Assembly: GCF_019659805.1 (NCBI RefSeq) | Contig: NZ_JAIFRO010000003.1 | Coordinates: 1 to 64,000, forward strand | Reading direction: 5' to 3' | DNA from: Bartonella raoultii | Lineage (GTDB): Bacteria > Pseudomonadota > Alphaproteobacteria > Rhizobiales > Rhizobiaceae | Length of the DNA: 64,000 nucleotides | Part shown: piece after piece, positions 56,738 to 64,000 of the stretch | Layout of the letters: each line of letters begins with the position of its first letter | How positions within the stretch are numbered: position 1 is the first letter of the stretch | Program-made: the position numbers and the translations under genes | Notes under the pieces: generated by a model | Database searches by the model: none | What the model saw: only the letters and a program-made list of their open reading frames with translations | Told to the model about the DNA's origin: nothing

Positions 56738-57286
56738 TCAAATTTTTGCAAGAAAGTGGGATAAAACCATAAGTCCTTCAGGCCAAGGTCCGTGTCCAGA
56801 TTCTGCATTAATATGACCAGATTGTCCAGCATCAACAAAGAAGGCTCCCCAATCCGTAGCAAGACTTTTTGCTACGGAGAATTGACAAAATTCATCGTTG
56901 CGGCTAGCGATGACCACAGATGGAAAAGGGAGCTTTTTGCGGTGATAAGGACCAAATGTCATTAAATGTTTAGGACGTATTTTTTTATTAGCTACGTCTG
57001 GAGGTGCAACAAAAAAGGCACCACGAATTTTTTCTGTATTTTGTACAGCTGCATGAATAGCTGTAGGAACGCCTAACGAATGGGCTATAATAAAAATAGG
57101 TTTTTGAGCACATGCAATAGCACTTTTAACTTCGTTAACCCATTCTTCACAAACAGGTTTTGACCAATGGGTTTGTTTAACGCGGTGGGCTGTCGATAAT
57201 TTTTGTTCCCAGCGTGTTTGCCAGTGATCAGGACCAGATCCTTTATAGCCAGGAACAATAAGAATATCCAGTTGATTTGCTTTCAT
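56738..57286 (-). CDS. RBBP9/YdeN-type serine alpha/beta hydrolase
   Basis: A 182-residue hydrolase. The N-terminus ILIVPGYKGSGPDHWQTRWE and the nucleophile elbow IIAHSLGVPTAIHAA (Ser in AHSLG) are those of the RBBP9/YdeN group; the acid lies in VIASRNDEFCQFSVAKSLA and the histidine in GQSGHINAESGHGPWPEG. The natural substrate is unknown. In related genomes a small DUF1476 gene is often found between purB and purC; here this hydrolase occupies the place. AAGGAAGC precedes the ATG. Confidence 0.85.
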   Translation of the reverse strand: MKANQLDILIVPGYKGSGPDHWQTRWEQKLSTAHRVKQTHWSKPVCEEWVNEVKSAIACAQKPIFIIAHSLGVPTAIHAAVQNTEKIRGAFFVAPPDVANKKIRPKHLMTFGPYHRKKLPFPSVVIASRNDEFCQFSVAKSLATDWGAFFVDAGQSGHINAESGHGPWPEGLMVLSHFLAKI

Positions 57287-57365
57287 GAATTGCTTCCTTC
57301 ATGATAAGGGCATTAGGGGATAAAATTAAGTGAAAAGAAATTTATTTTGTATATAATTTCTTGTA

Positions 57366-58670
57366 TTATAGTTCAAAGATACGTTTAAAAATTGTATCGA
57401 TATGTTTTGTATGGTAGGAAAGGTCAAATTTCTCCCGGAGTTCTTTTTCACTTAAAGCTTTTGTAACATCTTTGTCTTGGAGTAATTCTTCTAAAAAATC
57501 TTTTCCTTGTTCCCAAACTTTCATTGCATTTCGTTGTACAATTCTATAGGCGTCTTCGCGGCTTATTCCAGCTTGTGTGAGTGCTAAGAGCACGCGTTGT
57601 GAATGAATAAGACCTCTAAATTTATTAAGATTTTTTTGCATATTTTCCGGATAAACAATTAAATTCTCAATGACGGATGTGAGGCGAGCAAGGGCAAAAT
57701 CAAGCGTAATGGTAGCATCAGGACCAATATAACGCTCAACAGATGAATGAGAAATATCTCGTTCATGCCAAAGCGCTACATTTTCCATAGCAGGAATTGT
57801 AAAGGCACGTACCATACGTGCTAATCCTGTTAAATTTTCTGTTAAAACTGGATTACGTTTATGGGGCATTGCAGATGAACCTTTTTGTCCAGGTGAAAAA
57901 TACTCTTCGGCTTCAAGAACTTCGGTTCGTTGTAGATGACGTATTTCTATGGCAAGTCTTTCAATGGATGAAGCAATAACACCAAGCGTTGCAAAAAACA
58001 TAGCATGACGATCACGTGGTATAACTTGAGTAGAAATTGGTTCAGCGCGCAATCCTAATGCTTTTGCGACATGTTCTTCAATACGTGGATCAATATTTGC
58101 AAAAGTACCTACAGCTCCTGAAATAGCACAAGTAGAAATTTCTTCACGTGCTGCAAGAAGACGTTTACGACAGCGGGAAAATTCAGCATATGCAAGAGCA
58201 AATTTAACTCCAAATGTTGTTGGTTCAGCATGAATACCATGACTACGTCCAATGGTAATTGTTTCTTTATGTTCAAAAGCACGCTTTTTCAATGCTTCAA
58301 GAAGTTTATCTATGTCTTTTAGCAAAATATTACTGGCACGCATTAATTGAATATTAAATGTTGTGTCGAGAATATCTGATGATGTCATACCTTGGTGGAT
58401 AAAACGTGCCTCTGGTCCAATAAATTCAGCTAAGTGGGTTAAAAATGCTATAACATCATGTTTAGTGATTGCATCAATTTCATCAATGCGATTGACGTCA
58501 AATTCTGCCGCTGTTCCTTTTTCCCAAATGACTTTTGCTGCTTCTTTGGGAATAACACCTAATTTGGCGAGCGCATCACAAGCATGCGCTTCAATTTCAA
58601 ACCAAATACGATATTTCGTTTTAGAAGACCAAATTGCGACCATTTCAGAGCGAGAATAACGTTCTATCAT
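57366..58670 (-). CDS. purB: Adenylosuccinate lyase
   Basis: A 434-residue fumarase/aspartase-superfamily enzyme acting twice in purine synthesis, on SAICAR and on adenylosuccinate. The signature loop GSSAMPHKRNPVLTENLTGL is present, along with the catalytic HGIHAEPTTFGVKFA and MTSSDILDTTFNIQLM. The start at 58670 (MIERYSRSEMVAIW) is preceded by AAGGAA and matches the family; the frame is open further upstream into rpe. It starts ten bases after the rpe stop, so the two are co-transcribed. Confidence 0.97.
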   Translation of the reverse strand: MIERYSRSEMVAIWSSKTKYRIWFEIEAHACDALAKLGVIPKEAAKVIWEKGTAAEFDVNRIDEIDAITKHDVIAFLTHLAEFIGPEARFIHQGMTSSDILDTTFNIQLMRASNILLKDIDKLLEALKKRAFEHKETITIGRSHGIHAEPTTFGVKFALAYAEFSRCRKRLLAAREEISTCAISGAVGTFANIDPRIEEHVAKALGLRAEPISTQVIPRDRHAMFFATLGVIASSIERLAIEIRHLQRTEVLEAEEYFSPGQKGSSAMPHKRNPVLTENLTGLARMVRAFTIPAMENVALWHERDISHSSVERYIGPDATITLDFALARLTSVIENLIVYPENMQKNLNKFRGLIHSQRVLLALTQAGISREDAYRIVQRNAMKVWEQGKDFLEELLQDKDVTKALSEKELREKFDLSYHTKHIDTIFKRIFEL

Positions 58671-58680
58671 AATTTTTTCC

Positions 58681-59355
58681 TTATTTTGAGAGGAATGCTG
58701 CTTGGCGCAATGCATGAATACGTGCTTTGTAAAGCTCTTTATTTCCATTTTTATAGATTGCAGAGCCTGCGACAAAAACATTAGCACCAGCTTTTGCTGC
58801 TATTCCGATTGTATCAACGGTGATACCACCATCAACTTCAAGATCAATAGGGCGATGTGCAATCATATTTTTAACGCGTGTTATTTTTTCTTTTATTGCT
58901 GGAATAAAACTTTGTCCACCAAAACCAGGATTGACTGTCATGATGAGGATAAGATCTAATTGATCAAGCAAATACTCCAAAATATATTCTGGGGTACTTG
59001 GATTAATTGCAATTCCAGCTCTTTTCCCCATTGCTTTGATTGTTTGTAGTGAACGATGAAGATGAGAGCTTGCTTCAGCGTGAATGGTTATGATATCAGA
59101 ACCCGCTTTTGCAAAAGCTTCCAAATAGGGATCGACAGGTGCAATCATTAAATGGACGTCAAATATTGCTTTGGTTAATGGACGAAGAGCCTTGACGATA
59201 TCGGGACCGAACGTAATATTAGGGACAAAGTGGCCGTCCATAACATCAAGATGAAGCCAATCTGCACCAGCATCAATGACATCCAAGACCTCTTGTCCAA
59301 GTTTGGAAAAATCAGAAGCCAAGAGTGAAGGTGAAATGAGATGAGAATGAGGCAT
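58681..59355 (-). CDS. rpe: Ribulose-phosphate 3-epimerase
   Basis: A 224-residue TIM-barrel enzyme of the pentose phosphate pathway that interconverts ribulose-5-phosphate and xylulose-5-phosphate. Metal and catalytic residues lie in ISPSLLASDFSKLGQEV, DWLHLDVMDGHFVPNITFGP, FDVHLMIAPVDPYLEAF and IDLEVDGGITVDTIGIAAKA; VNPGFGGQSFIPAI is the phosphate region. AGGAGA precedes the start at 59355. It leads the rpe-purB pair. Confidence 0.97.
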   Translation of the reverse strand: MPHSHLISPSLLASDFSKLGQEVLDVIDAGADWLHLDVMDGHFVPNITFGPDIVKALRPLTKAIFDVHLMIAPVDPYLEAFAKAGSDIITIHAEASSHLHRSLQTIKAMGKRAGIAINPSTPEYILEYLLDQLDLILIMTVNPGFGGQSFIPAIKEKITRVKNMIAHRPIDLEVDGGITVDTIGIAAKAGANVFVAGSAIYKNGNKELYKARIHALRQAAFLSK

Positions 59356-59500
59356 TATGATCTCCTTGGTAGGCTGTTTAGTAGCATGTTGTTGTGTATA
59401 CATAAATATTATTTATGGTATGACCTAAAAGAAAGGGTACATATGATCGTTTTTTCTGGGGAATATCACTTGGAATTTAAAAGCTGTATAAGTGAGAGAT

Positions 59501-60037
59501 ATGTCAAATCATACAATATCTGTAATGCCTAAACTTCAACATATTGTTACTGTTTCTTCGCAAGAATATCGAGATGCTATGAGCCATTTTGCAGGGGCTG
59601 TGCATATTGTTACAACAAGTGGTATTAAAGGAAAGCGTGGGGTTACTGTTTCGGCCTGTTGTTCTTTATCTGATAATCCTCCAACACTTCTTGTTTGCCT
59701 TATGCGTCATAATCTTAAGAATCAATTATTTGTGGAAAATGGAAATTTTTGCATTAATAGCTTGGCAGGAAAGCATCGTTTATTAGCAGATATTTTTTCT
59801 CGGCGTTACAATAATGATTCACAAGCGGAATGTTTTGATGAAGCACAATGGGGAACTTTACAAACTGGAGCTCCTAGTCTTTTAGATGCTCTAGCATCGT
59901 TTGATTGTCGTTTAATTTGTTGGCACGAGCATGCAACCCATTGTATTTTGATTGGAGAAGTTCTTGCTATAAAGCGTAATCAAGACAATGATGCTTTGAT
60001 GTATTTAAATCGTCAATATCATACTCTGCCTTTATAA
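59501..60037 (+). CDS. Flavin reductase-like FMN-binding protein
   Basis: A 178-residue protein of the flavin reductase domain family (HpaC/RutF-like). The blocks YRDAMSHFAGAVHIVTTSGI, RGVTVSACCSLSDNPPTLLV and NQLFVENGNFCINSLAGKH are family-typical for FMN binding, and the C-terminal HATHCILIGEVLAIKR is the usual end of the split barrel. Such proteins reduce FMN for partner monooxygenases. None adjoins it, although a FAD monooxygenase lies about 21 kb away. ATG 59501 is preferred over GTG 59492. Divergent from rpe. Confidence 0.88.
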   Translation: MSNHTISVMPKLQHIVTVSSQEYRDAMSHFAGAVHIVTTSGIKGKRGVTVSACCSLSDNPPTLLVCLMRHNLKNQLFVENGNFCINSLAGKHRLLADIFSRRYNNDSQAECFDEAQWGTLQTGAPSLLDALASFDCRLICWHEHATHCILIGEVLAIKRNQDNDALMYLNRQYHTLPL

Positions 60038-60359
60038 AAATTATTCTTTTTGCATTATGAGACAATACATTGTCGATATGTTAAAATATGAGCTTAATAA
60101 TGGTCTAAGGAATATGCTTGTATGATTTTGAATCTATTTTTTTATGCTTTTATAGTTTTTAAAGCATAACTTAGAAAAAAAATCTATTGAGATCCTTGGC
60201 ACGTAATTGTTAAGAAAAATTATACTATACAAAAAATAAATAAAACTATGGTGGCTGTAAACACATTTATAAGGTGCGCTAAAAAGTATTTTCCACTTGC
60301 GTTGATTTGATATTGCACAATATATAGACTGCACGTCTATATGTGGAGGTTTTGGTGGC
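60038..60359. other. Upstream region of dksA
   Basis: A 322-bp gap, AT-rich on its left side, with the dksA promoter and palindrome at its right end. No gene was seen. Confidence 0.4.
60297..60342 (+). promoter_or_regulatory. dksA promoter candidate with palindrome
   Basis: TTGCGT (60297-60302) and TATATA (60321-60326) are 18 bases apart. The palindrome ATATAGAC-TGCAC-GTCTATAT (60322-60342) overlaps the -10 box and start site and abuts the GTGGAGG ribosome binding site. It could be an operator or a leader hairpin. Confidence 0.45.
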
Positions 60360-60776
60360 ATGAGTGAAGAGATTGATGGTCAATATCACCCTAGTGAAGA
60401 TGAGCCTTTTATGAATGAGAGACAAAAGGCGTATTTTCGTGCTAAATTGGTTTCATGGAAGAATGATATCTTAAGAGAAGCACGGGAAACTTTGGAAAAT
60501 TTACAAGAAGAAAATGTTGGTCAACCTGATTTGACAGATAGAGCATCTTGTGAAACTGATCGTACAATTGAACTCCGTGCTCGTGATCGCCAAAGAAAAC
60601 TTATTTCAAAAATAGATGCTGCTTTGGAACGTATTGATAATGGTACTTACGGTTTTTGTGAGGAAACTGGTGAGCCTATTAGTTTAAAACGTCTTGAAGC
60701 TCGTCCAATCGCTGTCTTATCATTAGAGGCACAAGAACGCCATGAACGGCGGGAAAGAGTTTATCGTGACGATTAA
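60360..60776 (+). CDS. dksA: RNA polymerase-binding transcription factor DksA
   Basis: A 138-residue DksA that acts with ppGpp in the RNA polymerase secondary channel. The coiled-coil tip residues are kept: D57 and D60 in PDLTDRASCET (E. coli D71 and D74). The zinc-finger part is modified: GTYGFCEETGEPISLKRLEA keeps only one of the four E. coli cysteines (C100), and the second pair is replaced (VLSLEAQERHE). Zinc-poor DksA of this form is known in Rhizobiales; folding without zinc is inferred. GTGGAGG precedes the ATG. Confidence 0.93.
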   Translation: MSEEIDGQYHPSEDEPFMNERQKAYFRAKLVSWKNDILREARETLENLQEENVGQPDLTDRASCETDRTIELRARDRQRKLISKIDAALERIDNGTYGFCEETGEPISLKRLEARPIAVLSLEAQERHERRERVYRDD

Positions 60777-60823
60777 AATGAATTGCGATCATGAATGAAA
60801 TGCAGATCTAAGAAACGTATATT

Positions 60824-61363
60824 TTATTTTTTAAGGGGAGGAATCGATAAAGATGGCTCTTGTCGTCCTTCGATTTCAGCGGTGATCGCTGAATCTTCCA
60901 TGTGTTGTCTCATAAAAGAGGATGGAGTATTACTTTGCGGATTCTTTTTTTCATTTACGGAAAAAGATCTTTGTTCGGTAAAATTTGGATTTGGATTGGT
61001 TTGCGTTGTTGTTAGTATTGTTTGCATCTCCTTTTTTTGTTGATATCCAGCTTTTTGTCTGATGTTTGTATTGATAATCGTCGATTCTATTACAACATCT
61101 TTTAATCCACCAATAAGAAGTAAATGCTCTGTATCATCACAACGTACCAAAACGAGTTGATGTGTACGATTGATAGCAATTTTATCGCATAGGGTTAAGC
61201 GTGGCAGATTCTTTTTTCTGTTAGCTCTAAATCTTCTTGCATTTAAACGACGTAAAAGTAAGATAATTATAGTAATGGCGGCGATTGTTATTATAAAAAA
61301 TATCAAGCTTATTGTTATGTTTTCTGCAGATGTATCTATTTTATTGGATAACCAGACATACAT
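60824..61363 (-). CDS. FliO-like membrane protein
   Basis: A 179-residue protein with a transmembrane helix near residues 16-37 (ITISLIFFIITIAAITIIIL) followed by a basic stretch and a small beta-rich domain, LTLCDKIAINRTHQLVLVRC and EHLLLIGGLKDVVIES, that matches the FliO/MopB pattern. The last 75 residues are polar and disordered. FliO assists flagellar export-gate assembly, but no flagellar gene is nearby. In Rhizobiales such a FliO-like gene lies beside cckA and dksA, so it may have another role. It is divergent from cckA. Confidence 0.7.
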   Translation of the reverse strand: MYVWLSNKIDTSAENITISLIFFIITIAAITIIILLLRRLNARRFRANRKKNLPRLTLCDKIAINRTHQLVLVRCDDTEHLLLIGGLKDVVIESTIINTNIRQKAGYQQKKEMQTILTTTQTNPNPNFTEQRSFSVNEKKNPQSNTPSSFMRQHMEDSAITAEIEGRQEPSLSIPPLKK

Positions 61364-61573
61364 AGAATTTCTCTCAGTTTAGAATCAAAATATTATTTTT
61401 TATTGTGTTTAATTTATAAATATATCTTTAAAAGCTTTACTTAAATATAGACAAGATCTTTTTAACGTTAAGTGTTTTTGCTAAGAGATATAGTATCATG
61501 GTATATCCCTCATAACAATGATTATGGAGGAAATTTGTGGTATAAGAAATGACCATAATCAAGGTAAAGAGAG

Positions 61574-64000
61574 ATGGATAAAGGTTTTGAGAATCATGAA
61601 AAATCATGGTCTTCTTCTCTGTATCGGGGAGTTGTGATTTTTAATGTTGTTTTTTTTATAGTTTTTTTATTTTGTGTAGGGTTTCTTGTTTCTTTAAATC
61701 CGCAAAGCTTTTTGCAAAAGCTTATGTTAATTTCTTTTTTGAGTTTAGCAGTTATAGGAGCTTTTACACTTATTTTTATAGCAATGGGTACTTTTAGATA
61801 CTATACTGCGCAGCGGCGTGAAGATTTTGATCTTAGTCTCTTTGATACCATTGATGATGTAATTATAGTCTCAGATCTTTCAGGTTTTGTTTATTATTCT
61901 AATCAAAACTATCAAAAAATTGTTACCTATAAGCCTGAATCTTCTTGTTATATGGTAATTGCTGCTCTTCCAGGAGCTGGTGCAATTGCGTATCGCTTAA
62001 AAGTGGCAGCATGTAAGAATCTGGTAGCACAAGAAGAATTAAAGGTTGAGCAGCCGATTTTTAAATACTCTATACAAAAAAAATCTGCTTGGTATCATAT
62101 TTCTGTTCAACCGATTGAAAAACAGAGAAAAAAGCTTTTATTTTGGCGTATTGCTGATATTTCGCATTTACAAGAGAATCGTGAAGTTTTTGTCTCAAAC
62201 CTTCAAGAAGCTGCTAATCATTTAAACCAAACGCCTATTGGTTTTTTATCTGTTAACGCACAAGGGAGCATTCTTTATTCTAATACAATTTTTGCAGAAT
62301 GGTTTTCAATTGATTTGGCAAACTTTATTGTTGGTCAATATCATTTTGATCAATTATTTAATAGCGTTGGAACCAATAATGCTTGGAATGATATTTATTT
62401 ACAGAGTGAGAAATATCAAAGTTTAGGTTATTCTTGGCCTTATATATTTTCGTTATATTTAAATTTACAAAGCGGTGTTACGAAAAGATTGAATTGTTTT
62501 ATGTCTTCTTCTTTAGAGGATGAACATATTTATCGTATTGTGATAATCCCACATCAGTTACAACAAAAAGAAAAAAATGATGAATCACAATTACCACATT
62601 TGTTGATAGAGTATTTTGATGCGAGTCCTTTTGCAATCGCCGTGACAGATGTGAATGGATACGTTCTTCATATGAATAGAGTCTTTTCATCACTTATGGG
62701 ATGTATAGGTAAAACACTTAATCTTTATGAAGTTATACTTCAGCGTGATTGTGTGCAGCTAGAGCGTGCATTTCAGAAAGTTACGAAAAATAAAAATTAT
62801 TCTGTTTCATTAGAAACAGTATTAGAGAAAAATGAAGAACGCCATTTACGTCTCCATGTTGTTTCTTTTCCTCCATATTATGATGATGTATTGCAAGATT
62901 TGGTTATTATCTCTGTTGTAGAAATAACAGAACAGAAAACGCTTGAAGATAAAATGATGCAAAGTCAAAAAATGCAAGCTGTTGGACAATTGGCAGGTGG
63001 CATTGCCCATGACTTTAATAATGTTCTAACAGCAATTTTAATGTCATGCGACCTCCTTTTAAATATCCATCGTAGTTCTGATCCTGCTCATGCTGATCTT
63101 ATCAATATAAAAAATAATGCTAATCGCGCAGCTGCACTTGTGCAGCAGTTACTTGCTTTTTCTAGAAAGCAAACACTTCGACCTGAAAAAGTTGATTTTA
63201 CAGAATTTTTATCAGACATTCGCAATCTTATTTTGCCTCTTTTAGGTAATAATATTCAGTTAAAAATTATTCATGGAAGAGACTTGTGGAGCGTTGAAGT
63301 TGATCAAGCATCTTTTCAGCGTGTTATTATGAATTTGGTTATTAATGCACGTGATGCTATGGAAGATGGGGGAATTGTTACTATTGCGACAAACAATATT
63401 ACAAAACAACAAAGTGCTGAATATGATAATGTTGGTTTCGCAATTGGGGAATATGTGCAATTGACGGTTTCAGATACGGGAACCGGTATACCTGTTGCAA
63501 TACAAGAAAAAATGTTTGAACCGTTTTTTACAACAAAAGAAGTAGGAAAAGGAACAGGTCTTGGCCTATCAATGGTGTATGGAATTATCAAACAAACAGG
63601 TGGGTACATTTACTGCGATAGTAGAGAAGGAGAAGGAGCAACTTTCCATATTTTTCTTCCACGTTATATTTCTCATAATAATCAAGAAGTTTCTCTGCAA
63701 ATTGAAAAAGGTGAAGAGAAAGAAAAAAATACAGATTTAACAGGATCAGCGACGATTTTATTGGTTGAAGATGAAGACTCTGTCAGAATGGGTGGAGTAA
63801 AAGCTCTTCAAATGAGAGGATATACTGTTTTAGAAGCAGCAAGTGGAGTAGAAGCACTTACTCTTCTTGAGGAAAATAAGGGAGATATCGATATTATTGT
63901 TTCTGATGTGGTAATGCCAGAAATGGATGGACCAACTTTGCTTAAGGAAGTACATAAAAGCTATCCTAATATAAAATTTCTTTTTGTTTCAGGGTATGCA
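61574..64000 (+). CDS. cckA: Hybrid sensor histidine kinase CckA (partial, cut by window end)
   Basis: At least 809 residues of the CtrA-pathway kinase. Two N-terminal membrane helices (about residues 20-42, [20 protein letters not shown], and 50-71) are followed by PAS-like sensor regions ([20 protein letters not shown] and [20 protein letters not shown]). The kinase core has the H box [18 protein letters not shown] with H479, N box [18 protein letters not shown], and G boxes [15 protein letters not shown] and [19 protein letters not shown] receiver domain follows with phospho-acceptor D778 ([14 protein letters not shown]). CckA passes phosphate through ChpT to CtrA and CpdR. The end of the receiver domain is outside the window. 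Confidence 0.93.
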   Translation, partial: MDKGFENHEKSWSSSLYRGVVIFNVVFFIVFLFCVGFLVSLNPQSFLQKLMLISFLSLAVIGAFTLIFIAMGTFRYYTAQRREDFDLSLFDTIDDVIIVSDLSGFVYYSNQNYQKIVTYKPESSCYMVIAALPGAGAIAYRLKVAACKNLVAQEELKVEQPIFKYSIQKKSAWYHISVQPIEKQRKKLLFWRIADISHLQENREVFVSNLQEAANHLNQTPIGFLSVNAQGSILYSNTIFAEWFSIDLANFIVGQYHFDQLFNSVGTNNAWNDIYLQSEKYQSLGYSWPYIFSLYLNLQSGVTKRLNCFMSSSLEDEHIYRIVIIPHQLQQKEKNDESQLPHLLIEYFDASPFAIAVTDVNGYVLHMNRVFSSLMGCIGKTLNLYEVILQRDCVQLERAFQKVTKNKNYSVSLETVLEKNEERHLRLHVVSFPPYYDDVLQDLVIISVVEITEQKTLEDKMMQSQKMQAVGQLAGGIAHDFNNVLTAILMSCDLLLNIHRSSDPAHADLINIKNNANRAAALVQQLLAFSRKQTLRPEKVDFTEFLSDIRNLILPLLGNNIQLKIIHGRDLWSVEVDQASFQRVIMNLVINARDAMEDGGIVTIATNNITKQQSAEYDNVGFAIGEYVQLTVSDTGTGIPVAIQEKMFEPFFTTKEVGKGTGLGLSMVYGIIKQTGGYIYCDSREGEGATFHIFLPRYISHNNQEVSLQIEKGEEKEKNTDLTGSATILLVEDEDSVRMGGVKALQMRGYTVLEAASGVEALTLLEENKGDIDIIVSDVVMPEMDGPTLLKEVHKSYPNIKFLFVSGYA

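Overview
The window looks like chromosome from an AT-rich alphaproteobacterium of the Rhizobiales, most probably Bartonella (inference, no search was run). Pointers are a DksA lacking most zinc cysteines, CckA beside a FliO-like protein, the order rpe-purB-purC-purS-purQ-purL-bolA-grxD, a dgt-argS-SPOR cluster, AT-rich intergenic DNA and the style of the prophage genes. No virulence secretion locus is in view.

Positions 1-13.8 kb are an accessory, phage-derived region. On the minus strand are the decayed remains of a replication module (C-terminal piece of a DUF3987-type protein, a CHC2/toprim primase cut short after its DGD motif), an AlpA-like regulator and a tyrosine integrase. Divergent from them, on the plus strand, runs a tail-fibre and lysis cassette: an orphan collar-protein C-terminus, a tail-collar protein, a small coiled-coil protein, a 1833-residue Ala/Glu/Lys/Ser-rich coiled-coil fibre ending in a C-type-lectin-like tip, a terminator, a GH24 endolysin with a C-terminal membrane anchor, an overlapping Rz/Rz1-type spanin pair and a small holin candidate. 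A DinJ/YafQ toxin-antitoxin pair with a palindromic operator and an XRE-type regulator follow. A tRNA-Glu whose 3' end faces the island marks a plausible right boundary.

From 14.5 kb to the end the DNA is mostly core housekeeping: hom, glpX, ilvE; the minus-strand dgt-argS-SPOR group; erpA, a secreted hypothetical, ccdA, glmU, glmS (the last two feed UDP-GlcNAc synthesis); recG and dnaE; a FAD monooxygenase with a CHCC zinc-finger protein; ppk-ppx (polyphosphate synthesis and breakdown); a broken lipoprotein gene with an A8 tract; rnd, aspS, parC; a Bcr/CflA exporter; grxD-bolA; purL-purQ-purS-purC, a small hydrolase, purB and rpe; a flavin reductase; dksA; a FliO-like protein; and cckA, cut by the window end.

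Items most worth a second look are the giant fibre with its lectin-like tip and split collar cassette, the complete but unconventional lysis module, a roughly 145-bp element shared between the integrase/tail divergent region and the parC-MFS gap 46 kb away, the A8 frameshift locus, and palindromes in front of ppk, dksA and dinJ.
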